From: Fratercula arctica
Taxonomy: Eukaryota; Chordata; Aves; Charadriiformes; Alcidae
Length of the DNA: 64,000 bases
Reading direction: 5' to 3'
Assembly: GCA_947846985.1 (NCBI GenBank)
Contig: CANTUZ010000004.1
Location: forward strand, 56,707,672-56,771,671
The notes under the pieces are model-generated. The model was not told the DNA's origin, did not search any database, and worked only from the letters and a program-made list of their open reading frames with translations. The position numbers and the translations under genes were made by a program. Positions 12,601-24,600 of this stretch are shown here, one piece after another (the stretch's first letter is position 1; the number at the start of each line of letters is the position of its first letter).

Positions 12601-15600
12601 TAATATCGCTGCAGAAACCTGAGCTTTTGGAAACTCCAGAAGATTTGTTTTGAAGACTTGTTTTCTCAAATTTGTTGCATGAATGTTTGCATTTGTTTAC
12701 AAAGCATTTTTTAACCTGCCTTTCAGGTTCATCCACTTCCTTTAAAGTATATTTTATGAATGCCCATAATTAAAAAGAAACATCGGAACAATCAGTGCAG
12801 TTTAGACTCCATGCATGCGAAAAATTAACTACGTCATCTAAAATTCACCAAGGTTTGACCTCTTACAAATCACAGATGTTTGAATAGGAGAGAGGAATAG
12901 GAAAGTATCTCACTTTATTTGACTTTAGTTTGAAGCACTAAAAGTACATTTCTGAGTAAAGTGAAGCAGTCATCTTCTAAATATCTTACAGCAGTTGTGA
13001 AAGGGGAAAGAAATAGCCCCAACTAAGCTCTTTGGACACATATCCACAGATAATCCAATTAACTGAACAAAGTTTGAAATTTTAAAACAGTTAGTGTAAT
13101 AAGTGCGATTGATAGTCGCTGTATGAAAGAAAATAAGCAGAAACGGAAAACAGTCACTAAGAACCAGTTTCATGGGGCGCCCAGCTACCTCGGAAGCTCT
13201 GCCATGTGCCTATGTACACAAACAAATGATTTGGTATATTTTGCAATGCATTATTCAGCACTTCACAGTGCTGCTGCATCTTTGAAATAAGTTTTGCTCT
13301 TTTTTCAAGTAAAACTCAGTGGGAATTACAGACAAGTCTTTGCTGTTCTGTTTACTCCTATGTTTTCACACGTTGATCATACTGACTGCCAGAGATGATG
13401 TTTAGGAAGGACCCATGTGATTTTCTTGAAAACCCTCTTCTATTTCTTCCGTCTTTTGTTCTATTTGTTAAAGTAGGTATCATTTGCTTACCTGTTTGAG
13501 GCGTTTTTCCTCTACTCGCAAAGATAGGAAACTGCAGCTGAAATAAAAAAAAAAGGTGTTTTTTTTAATTTAAAGAAAATCAGAAAAATCCAGGGTTGTA
13601 GTACATAAACACTGAAACTTGCTCTCATTCATATCTGCAAATCTAGAAATCATAGCAGTTTCAGTAACATAATTGACGCTAAAGTCATTGCAATAAAAGA
13701 CACAAAGTTAAAAGCAGTTTCACTCAACTACATTTCTTAAAACTTAATTATCAACAATACAAAAAGGTTCAGTGCAGTCACTTTATGTAATCATCACACA
13801 TACAGATCTGCAGAATTATAAAGCACGAGAATCTTGTATTTACTCTGAATGCAGAAAGAGCTATGTATAATTACATAATCTCCTATGCTGACTGTCCAAA
13901 AAAAATCCAGTTGCTTTCATCAGTGAACACCACCACCAGGATGTCTACGCTTCCTTTGAAGTAGCAACATGCTCTCAAAGCAGCCTAGGGGAAACTGTCA
14001 TGCAAAGATAATAGCTCACCTTACAGAACCCTTATCTCAGATGGAGGGCAGATATTGCTCCTCCTGGAGCCAGCCTGTAACTGACTGACACACCAATCAG
14101 TCAGCACTAAGAGGTACAGGACCTTTAAATAGCCAAACTAGAACAAGATGGTTCTGTTCCAGTACTAAGGGTGTCAAGGTATATCTATTTTGAGGGGGAT
14201 TCTAAAATTAGTTTTAATTCTTACTTCAAAAAAAAACCCCAAAAAACAACCACCACCCCACAAAAAATCAAAACAAAACAAAAAACCCAAACCAAAAAAC
14301 ATACCAGCTCAAATTAGATTTTATTAAATTAATATTGTGGAAAGAAAAGCATTGATTGGGAAAGATTAGGAATTCTGAAACAAAACTCCGGCAGATCTGT
14401 AGAAGGGACAGCACTCAAATGGCTGCCTGAAAAGCTACAGGGACAGAAAAAGCAGGGAGGAGAACTCCTGCTATCTGTAGCCCTGGGAAATTCCCAAGAC
14501 TTCTGACACCCATGCCAGCTGGCACAGCACCAGGCAAGCAGACAGAAAATGAGAGTTTCAATACAACTTTGTTTTTAAAATCACCTCTTTTCTATGCAAT
14601 AACTCCAATTCTGACATACAGGAATTCCAAAGAGAGGAGCCTTCCACCAGAATAAATCCAACTAGTTGTACTCCGCAAGTATGCCTGATCCATTACTACC
14701 CTGTGCTGTAATCCAACTGGATTACAGAAACAGTCCCAACAGAATACTTTCTTCTCAGTCAATGTACTTCATGTGGGTTAAGAAATTAAGATATTGTTGA
14801 GTTTTAAAAGACAGAGGGATGTTTCATGAGCTCTTAAGTTATTAACCAGCATGTGTCTATCTTTTGAATGAACCGTACACATTGTAATATAGATACTACA
14901 ACTGCATTACACGATACTTTATTTTACAGATATTAAGAATTACTATGACCTATTATTAAGATAGGTTCAGTAGAGGAAAAAAAAAAATCTCAAGTTTTTG
15001 AAGCAAAGTCACACTCAATCTTCAGGCCAAAATGACTCTCAGCACAAACTAAAAAGACGTGTGTGCACATGATCAGAATTGCACCCTGCATACAAGTATA
15101 TTGCTAGCCAGTGTAACACTGAGATTTGAATTAAGTGTGCTGTATTAAGTTTGATTCTGTTTGGTTATTTGCAGTGTTAATAATATAGACTTAATAGCAT
15201 AATTTGCTTACAAAGTTCAGTTGTATTATTAATACTATTAATAGCATTAATAATTTTGGTTTGCTTAGACTGAAGTCAATTATCAAGTTTTCCATAAGAT
15301 GTTTCTGAAATACTATTAACTGTTAAACAGATAAATGGTTCTTGAATTACTGTGTTTAAACGCACCCAAACAAAATAAAGGCACTTACATTCCCAGTGCT
15401 CATATCAGCTTTTGACTCCCCACCTGAGGGAAGAAATATGAATTCAGAACTTGAATGTCACTATTTTCCTTGTTTTTCCACACAGGTTATTATGAACTAC
15501 TTACCACCAGGCTGTACAGCTTCAAGAGGGTATTTACGAGGCCTTCCCCTTTTCCGTTTCACTATTACAGGCTGATTTTCCTATTAGAAATACAGGACAA

Positions 15601-18600
15601 ATATACTTTAGTTACTATAATTGACACTTAGCATTTGAGCAGTATAACACACAAAGACTGCTGCTATCTTTATAATCAGATAGTAGCAGAAGTAGTGCTC
15701 GTCAGTTTAAAAACAGAGATGAGGCAGGTTTCATAGGAAGACACATTGCCTGTTACAAAATCCACTGATAAAGCTGAAAAGAAACAAGACAACTCCCAAT
15801 TATACAAAGTTGTCTGTGGCTGGCCTCAGGCACAAGGCATGCCTGAGAATGCAGTACCTTCCGCCCCCTTCCCCGCAACAACTCTCAGTTGGTCTCACAA
15901 ACGCTGCTGGCTTACCCTATATATCCCACCACATCTTTCCAGTCTTAGGAAAACTCCAAACTTTGTATCTCGTGAGCCCCTTCTCCCAATGCCATACAGC
16001 ACAGGCTACATCTTACAACAGTTGAGCAAGTGCTATTAAACAGTTGATATTCCAGTTATCCCAATATACAGATTGGTGACATTCTCTATATAAACAGGGC
16101 CTTTTTTACTAAAGGCCCCTTACTTTGAAGTTTAAGCTTTGAAAGACAACTTTAAGTAATGAATACGGTCAGATGTTCAGATCATAAAGATCCCCAATCT
16201 CAGACTACAAAATCCTCAATAATACACTTTCTCCTATTTACAAGGGAACAAGGTTAAGTGCCTTATTCAGCATTTACTGACGTCTAGCGATGTCTCCCCC
16301 CCTGCAATGGTTCTTAGTGACTTAAGCCTTGAGTGAACAAATGTAACGGCTTGTTCTTTAAATTTCTTCCACTTCCAAATTAGAGACAAAAAAAGCAAAC
16401 AACAAAACCTAACGTCATTATGAGAACTGTGTCCATTTCTAGGGACCAGCAACAATTTTAATCTCTAGTGTTCAGACATCTGTTTACAGCCACCGCTGTG
16501 GAATATCACAAGTATATGCCTAAGAGATAACACAAAGAGTTTTAAAATTGTTGAGTGATAATATTTTTGTAAAGCCGAGTCATATTTGCTAGTGACTAAA
16601 CTGTCCACATCTCAATTAGAAGGTTTTCAGAAAACGGGATTTCTATACAATACAACTCCATAGAATTGCTTTCTAGACAATTTATAAGTTCTATTAAATG
16701 CAGGAAGGGAATTATTTCTAATTCAATAATCAGCCATTGATGTCTTACGGTCTGCGAGTATATACTTTGTGACACAGAACTACATGAGTCTTTGGCACTT
16801 TACAGTACCAAATACATTTTCACACCCAATTCTGTGTTGGTAAAGTTAAAGCTTTAGTACTTATTTTCAGTCTGAACCTGCATTATCTCAGCTAGTCAAC
16901 GTGAATGAGACCACTCACCTCTGGAGAATTTTCATTTGATTCTAGACCGTGCTTTTCCTTTTCAGGAATGTCCAGAGACATTTCCTGTTCGATGGTAAAT
17001 TCATCTTCACACATACAAAAAAACAAGAAGAGAAAAACTGTACACCTTTATTTTATTAGGCAAAGAAAAAGGTACAAGCCCCAACCTCTGCACTGAAAGC
17101 ATTATTTAATTCCGTAAAAACACCCATCAGAAATTAATGCTATTTGCCTTGTAGCAACAATACCTCAAGCAGTATACTGTAGCAACAAGTCTGCCAGAAT
17201 GCTTCCCTGACACTAGATGAGTTAGACAGATCTTCTAATTTAAGGTAAAAAAAAAAGCTCAAGAGTGTGACCCACTGTAAAATGGCAAGATAAATACAAG
17301 ACACTGTTCAATTTTCTCCCACATTCCATGAAACAGGAAGCTGAGGAGACAAGCTCGCTGAAGAAGAGTTTCAGACTTGCCAACATGCTCATTGCAGAGA
17401 CAAAACTATTAATAGGTCAAACTAACACTGGGGAAGATACTGACACTGTTCACACAAAGACAGACTGAAGTTACATCAAAGACAACATTAGCACTGTGGA
17501 CACATCATTTTTTATTATTTATTTTAGTGCAATTAATAAGTCAACTATGACAGTGCAACTTGCATACTCTTCCCTGGTTGGTTTCTGTACCGAAACAAAC
17601 AGGACCGATTTTGATGGCGAGTACATCATGATTTCTTTCATGGAAGGACACCTCTTATTAGAGGCCGGAGTTGGGAGAAGTTCTTGTCACATACCCAGAC
17701 TGTGCTATTTCCCTATCCACCCGTTTATTTGCAATTAGTTTTCCTACCCAAGATACATACTGAAGCAATAATGGAGTGGATGAGTGACAGCACAGCAGAA
17801 ACATCAAATCTCTCTCACTATTAAAGGAACCAGGATTAATGCATTATTTGATAGCAGTAATAGAACAGACAGCAACTAGAGAATATAGGCAAGTATTTAC
17901 TGGGATCAAAGTTGCTGGGACCAAACTGGAATCAAGTTCCTAATTTCTCTCAGAATCATTCAAATGGAAAGACATAAGCATTCAGTATGGGTTCACAAAT
18001 TGCCCAGAATGGGCAGTTTCATTACCTTTTTCTTCCATGGTACTTTTAGGAGGTGTATGCTTTACATCAATTTCTTTGGACGCTTCTGCTGTATCACCCA
18101 AGATAACTTCCTAAATTATTTTGAAACAATGAAGAAAAGAGCATCTTACTACAAATTAAAGATCATTGTCAGTTACTTACACTAAAAAAAAAAAAAAAAA
18201 AAAACCAACCAAAAAACGACAAACAAAAAACCCACACCCCAATACATGAGTAGTTATTTTATTCATCAAGATTTTGTAAAAATCTTAAAAAATTTGATGT
18301 TGAGAAGTTTCATCAAAATCAATGGGTGAGATAGTACCAAATACTCTGCGTGTACTGTTAAAAGGAACATCTATTTTGTCCTGAATTTCAGTTTTGACTT
18401 AGAAGGGATCAGTGCAAACCCAGAACTTGGATAAAGTCCAACACCCTCTTGCAGATCTCAGATCAGTATGACCATGAAGATGCTGGACAGCTGGGCTCCA
18501 GCAACGCTCCGTGCAATCCCAGGCTCCTAACTATCGCACAAATTGGTCCATCACAGCTCAAAGGGATTCAGGTGCTGTGCACAACACCACAGACCCCTGC

Positions 18601-21600
18601 CCTTTTATTTTTTTTAAATTGTCTCCCCCTTGAAAAGGGAGTAGCATTCTATAGTTGGCTACTTTGCATTCAAGACAATGCGAAAGTAGTTTACAGTTAA
18701 TAATGAAAATACCTCCCAAAATAAACTGCTACAGAAATAATAACTTAAGACTTCCATCTTATTTACATTACAATCGTAGAACATTAGAAAGAATGTTCTT
18801 GAAAATACCTTGATGTTATCAGGTTTCCTTTTGGAATTTTGCTCCTTATCTTTCCTCACATCCTGAGCAATCAGCTGGTTGCCTGCAAAAACAAACAACA
18901 GTTCAAGCGCTACAGAAGAGCCTTCTGCATTTGTCAGATTTTGATGCCACTTTTATATCAGCTCGTCATTAGTGCGATTCAAAAGATTCTGACAAGAAGC
19001 ATCTTCTTTACAAAAATACGAAAGGAAAGTTATGCTAGCCCCTCTTTGAAAAGGGAAGACAAAACAATTACAAAAAAGAATTCCATGTTACTTGTATGTT
19101 ATAGATGGGGTTTGGGGTTTTTTTTGTGTTTGTTTTTAAAGATAAGCTAAACATTGAAATTTGACAGGTACCACATCAAGAAACAGAACATCAACCTTAA
19201 CTTTAACCTACCCAGAGGCAGAGAAAGCAGTTAATGCTATGGGGGACACTATAATGAATACAGCATGGCTTCTAACTACCCACTTCATCAAACCAAATTT
19301 TAACAAGCAGAATAAAAACTGCTATAAAAAAGTGACATTATTAATTATCCTAATGGTTCTTTTTTTAATTGTTCTGATGCTGAAAAGACAAAAGCAGTTG
19401 ACAGCAGAGCTTGCATATTACATAGTCAAGTCTCATTATGTCAACAAAATGTCTAACTTTTCTAAGTTAATTTTATCTAACTTTAACTTAGAAATGTTTA
19501 TACCATTCAATGGACTGACTTCCTCCTCACTTTTTGCTTCTAGACAGATAAAAGGTTACACTAAAACTTAGTTCTTTCCAATCTAATAGAAGGAAGAATC
19601 CAGCATCGCTACTGAATGGCTAGATTTTCCTCTGAAGATCAGCTTTCCTCAGCTTTATATTCCTTCCCCGTGTTTTATTTAAAAAGGACAAAATTTGTAA
19701 TTACTTTGGAGACTAAACAAAAAAAGTTTGTTCACTTACGATCAAAAGGATTACTATAATACACTTCCATGCAGTATTAAATTTGTTACCATGTTTTTAT
19801 TACATGTAGTATTAAAAGTTGTTTTGAGAAGAACAATTGCTTTGGAGTTCGGAATTCCCCATATTCCATTCTTACCTCCAAAATACCATTTTATGGCCTA
19901 ATTGCAGTAGAACTTTGTTTTGCAGCAGCAAAGCTTTACACAAGTTTGTGTAGTTCTGTATCACTTACATTTTTCTTTATCCATTGCTCCTGAAGATTTA
20001 CACTGTATTCCTCTAGATCTATGTTCTTCAGTTACCTGGGTATCCGAGTTTTCCACCTACGCATAAAACACAAAGAAAGATAACTCCTTACCTTCTTTTT
20101 TCCATAAACTTTATAAACACAGAAGGGAGAAAGTTTTTCCTATTTCCTACTTTCAAGTAGAACATGCATTAAAATGGAAAGCAGCAGTATTACAAAAGCA
20201 ATGTATTCCTACAGCTCAAGCAATGCTACTACTATAGGATAGCACCATGAAAGAACTTCTGACTCATAGTATTTTCAGAATTTCTAATTGATGTTTTCAA
20301 TGAAAAAAAGTCTCAGTTTTAATTAAGCACCCTATGTGCTTTAAAAGCAGTTTATCATGGCAATTCACACAAAATATTTTGGATTTAAAAGGATACTCTC
20401 CTACATAGAGAAACAGAAGTATCTCACTAGCACTCAAAATGTGGCCAACCAGTATTACAACATAGCAATAAACTTACTACTCAAGTTTAAGAACCACAAA
20501 CACATTTTTAGCTTGTCATCTGTATTAAATGTCTTGTTTCTGCTCCATAAGAAACACTTTACATTTGCAACTTTCCCAGTCATTGCTTTTATACTTATAA
20601 GCTCCAAGTTCTTGCGAAATCACAGTAGACTGCATTAAAAAAAACAGGTTTCTAGTCCTGATCAAAAGCCCCAAGAGTAATCCCTATTTTGTCCTCTGTT
20701 CTCAAGGAGGACAATCGAGCTTCTCTCTTCTGCCAGTTAGCAACAGTCTTGAAATAGTCACAGACTGTGGAACAATACAAGAAAATTTATTTATTGGCAA
20801 ATTTTAATTAGACATCAACCTACACAGCTGCACGGTCTCAATATACATAGGCTCTGCATATACAAAAAGGGTATTTTCCTTTAGAGAGTATTTAATGTAA
20901 ATAGAAGTAAATGCAAGTAAGGAAAAAAAAAAAAAGAGGCAGCACAGACTTGGAGAGTAGATTGAAAAACCAAGAACTTACATGTAAAGTTTCTCTTTCC
21001 AAAGCAATTTTCCTCTGCAGCAAATCTATTAAAAATGATTACAAAAATAATCAGAAAAGCTAAGCAAGAGCAAAGTATTATAGTACCCTCTACTTCACCC
21101 CTCTGAAAGGATTCCAGACTGCCTGAAACTATATAGAGCTTACTTTCATGCTGGATCATAGGATGAAGTAAACTGTCCTGAAAACTATAGTGTAACATTA
21201 TGCTTCCACAGAACTAAAGTTTGCATAATTGTACTAGTGGGACCTGTAGCTCATACAGTGCACATATGGAAATTGCCCAATTGCTAGACTCTACTGTACT
21301 CTAATTCTGGCTCTGATATGGAAGGCTAAGGCTCTAGTTTATCACAAAAATGGGGAAAATAATTATGAATTACAGGAGCTGGTGAGTGCTCTGCACTTTT
21401 GAAAAAAATTCCCTAACTTTCAAAGCCATTTCATATAGATATATGACGAGAATCATAAAGAAGCTGCTCCATTGAGCGCTCTACAAAACCCTTAAAGTCT
21501 GATTCATAAAGGCACTGGATTAATATTTTAATTAAAAAAAAGCTACCAAAACATTCCAAGCAGTTTTCCTTTCAGCTACAATAAGAACATAAACCTACGA

Positions 21601-24600
21601 TCCAATAAAACCACTTTATTCTACATAGAATTTTACATAATTTGTAGCTCATTTCTTAAATATACATGTTTTAGCAACAATTCTTCCACAGCTACACTGT
21701 TTAGTTGCACAACATCTTTCAATTTTTAAAGCAGTGTCAAATGAAGAGCTAGATCCTCCCCACTCAAACAGCAATGATTTGTTTACATTCCAAGGAATCT
21801 TGGACTACTAAACTACTGTGTCTGCTGTTCATATTCATGACAGGACACACATTTGTCTTTTAAACAACTTCCTTTTACGTATGTTGAGCTATATGTATAT
21901 ATGCATGTGTATATATATATAAAGAGAGATTATTGTGTGGTGGGGGAGAAAAAGAAAAAAACCCTCTACCAAGAGCTATAAAGCATTATTCTTCTGTGTG
22001 TGTCATATCCAACATGATTTACACAACAAATGGATTTTTGTTAAACATTTTACTTGGAACAAGATTATCACAGCTAGTTCAATCTGCACATTTTAAATTT
22101 TAAGTACTGTCTGTCTGGGTGACTAAGTGTTGTGAAGTGGCACAGTTTTTCAGGCACTTCAAAGAAACCTCACAATAAAGAAAAACTGGTTACAGTTTTG
22201 GATCTGCTGTCCTGAAGATCACATTTTTCTAACCCATTCTGAGGGTTTACATTTTCTTTCTTACGAGCAGAGCATTCCTCTTATCGCTTAGATGAATACA
22301 CATCACCATTAAACCAGGTATGTGAATTTGATCTAGCACAAGAATAAAAAGGAATCTGAACTTTTATACCTATGCTCGTATCTCACCTTACTCCTAGTTT
22401 TCTCTTCTAAACAGTTATTTTGATATGTATGTCTAAAAATTTGTAGGCGAGCTTTACAGTGCGGCTTTTTATAACATTTAGGTTTTCAGCTGCAACTTTC
22501 TGTAAGAGGAAATGCATCTTTAACCTCTTTGGACTCTATATACAGCAGTATCACTGGTACCTCTTGCAATTCACTTTAGCTTTGCTTGTTACTCCATTAA
22601 CTGAGGATTAACTCTCATCTGGTAGTGTTGTAAACATCTTTGTAATGCATCTGGAGCACAAAATCCATCAAGATGGGAACAAAGTAGGGGTTTGTTTCTG
22701 CTTTAATAGGAAAGCCAAACAACTGCAACACTTTTTAAAATAATGTGGTTTTGGGAAACAGATATTTTTTTTTTTTCTTCTGTTTAAGATTAGTTTAATA
22801 CATGGAAAAGGAATTACTGAGCACAGATCCAGGATGACTAATTGAGATTTCTAGCTAGGTGATTACCTACTTAGAAGTGCTCTTCAAATTTCAGTGGTGA
22901 ACAAAAAAATAATTAAAAAAAAAAAATTAAAATCCTTCTGTAAAGCCTCTGTGACTGCAAGTCATACGGTATTTACTGTTGTCATGTCCTCAAAGGGCCT
23001 GTCACGACATCCGAAACAAGGACGTTCTAAGTTTAGAGGGAAGAAAGCCATTCTTTGGCAAAGTTTCTGTATCTTTCCCAAGCAAACTTTTTTCTGTATT
23101 TATTGATTTTAAACAGAACGTTAGCAGTTTGCCACTTTGAAATTCTAAATGCTTTCCACCTTGCTTTCAGCATAACATATTGGATGAAAAAGCTGGTGCC
23201 CCCCCACCCCCCGCCCTTTCCCACAGACCAAACGCAAAGCCACATGAGGTCCTAGAAACATTTCAAGAAGATTTATGCAGGCTTTGCTTCAACCTCTTTG
23301 CACGTATCAAACCTACAACCCCCACATCGTAAATAATAGTCACATCAGTATGAAGAGTAAACTGCTATCAGTATAAAAGTCACCTTTTTGAAACTCTTTA
23401 GTAGGAAGATCCACATAACCCTCTTCACTTCTTGGAGTTGCCGGCTGCTGTGGCTAAACGCAAAATCAAAGGAAACAAAAATGTTGCAGACATCCAGAAC
23501 AAGTATGTCTTGCTTCCCTCCCCCTCATGTCATGATGAACATTGTCTTATGATCTATAAGCTCACGGTTTGGGGTTTTTTTTTTGGTTTTTTTTTTTTTT
23601 TGTTTTGTTTTGTTTTGTTTTTAATTTAAGTTGCAGATCAGCTATATGTTACCAATGCATAGGTAAGTACGCTTAGCTCCCTATAGCATTAAGTCAGATG
23701 TGGACATTGTAAACTCAGATACACTGCCATGTGAACACAGCTACATTGACTCTAGGGCCATCTTATGCTGGCAAACAGTACAGCTGTTTGCAGGTGTAAC
23801 TCAAATCAATAAAACCCATTACACTGAAGTTGACTTGGCTTTTCCTGAAATGCATCCCAGGCATCCAAACCATGGTTCAGAAATACTCAACTGGTCTGCC
23901 CTGGAGCTGAAGCCAGTAACTCTATACAGATCCATCCTTTCAGAGATGTTTGGGAATCTCTGAACCATGTTCTTGCTCAAACTGCTTATTAGCAGAGTTT
24001 GGCAAGATATGAATACATGGATCCAGTCCTGTGTTTCAATAACGAATTAACCCATCTGGAATGCTGGCTAGTACGGACCACAGCACAGACATGCAGACAG
24101 GCTCAACTTTGGTCTTACACAAGCTGTAAATGACCATGAGCCCCAATATCCTGGATTATCCAGGATGCCCTACTCTTCTATTACAGCAGATAGTGTGCTG
24201 TAGTTATCACAGCACAGAATGGCAGCAAGTGTTCCTCAAACACATAGAGAATGGGCAAGTCTAAAGACTGGCATAGAAGCGATAGAATGAAACAAACAGC
24301 AGCGTACCTTCACAATCTCAAAACACAGTAAACTAACAATTGCCAACTGTAAGTACTAAGGCATATATGACTATTTTACGAGTACTATTGCAAGAAACAT
24401 GCATACAGTATGACCACTTCTAAAAAAAGCAAACTTGGATGTTATGGTCACAGGAGGAACATGGCTGGGCAGGGAGGAAGGGGCAGGGATTGGTTTTACC
24501 ACAGAATAACACGGACAGCCCACAATTTAAATGCCAGCTGCTTAGAAAAGCACAGCCGAATAATCTGAAAAATGCCCCTTTCAAAGTTTTCAAGTTCAAA

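Larger units (their letters stand above)
6658..13491 (-). other. BOD1L1 introns 19-23 (with exons 20-23 between them)
   Basis: Introns at 6,658-7,854, 7,999-9,682, 9,837-10,282, 10,368-10,491 and 10,527-13,491. Contents: an A/C-rich simple tract near 9,545-9,635, a T run near 10,718-10,733, a 19-bp tandem duplication near 10,808, and an old CR1 fragment near 10,860. The remaining sequence is AT-rich with nothing I can name. Confidence 0.75.
13538..19968 (-). other. BOD1L1 introns 13-18 (with exons 14-18 between them)
   Basis: Introns at 13,538-15,388, 15,424-15,504, 15,581-16,918, 17,005-18,025, 18,111-18,808 and 18,883-19,968. They hold A/C-rich tracts near 14,226-14,302 and a 20-base A run followed by A/C-rich DNA at 18,182-18,240. 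Open frames of 60-136 codons here have no recognisable product. Confidence 0.75.
20057..23383 (-). other. BOD1L1 intron 12 region, must contain a small exon
   Basis: The 3.3 kb between exons 12 and 13 cannot be a single intron, because the phases of its flanking exons differ. Besides the two candidates listed separately, a well-bounded 33-nt segment at 20,989-21,021 (TTTGCTGCAG acceptor, GTAAGTTC donor) reads ENCFGKRNFT but leaves phase 1, so it would need a partner exon. A TA-rich repeat lies near 21,890-21,922. Confidence 0.65.

Noticed and set aside
20091..20107. 17-nt segment with an excellent donor (AAG then GTAAGG) and good pyrimidine tract, in the right phase for the missing exon
   Set aside because: The intron to exon 13 would be only about 34 bases, too short for vertebrate splicing.
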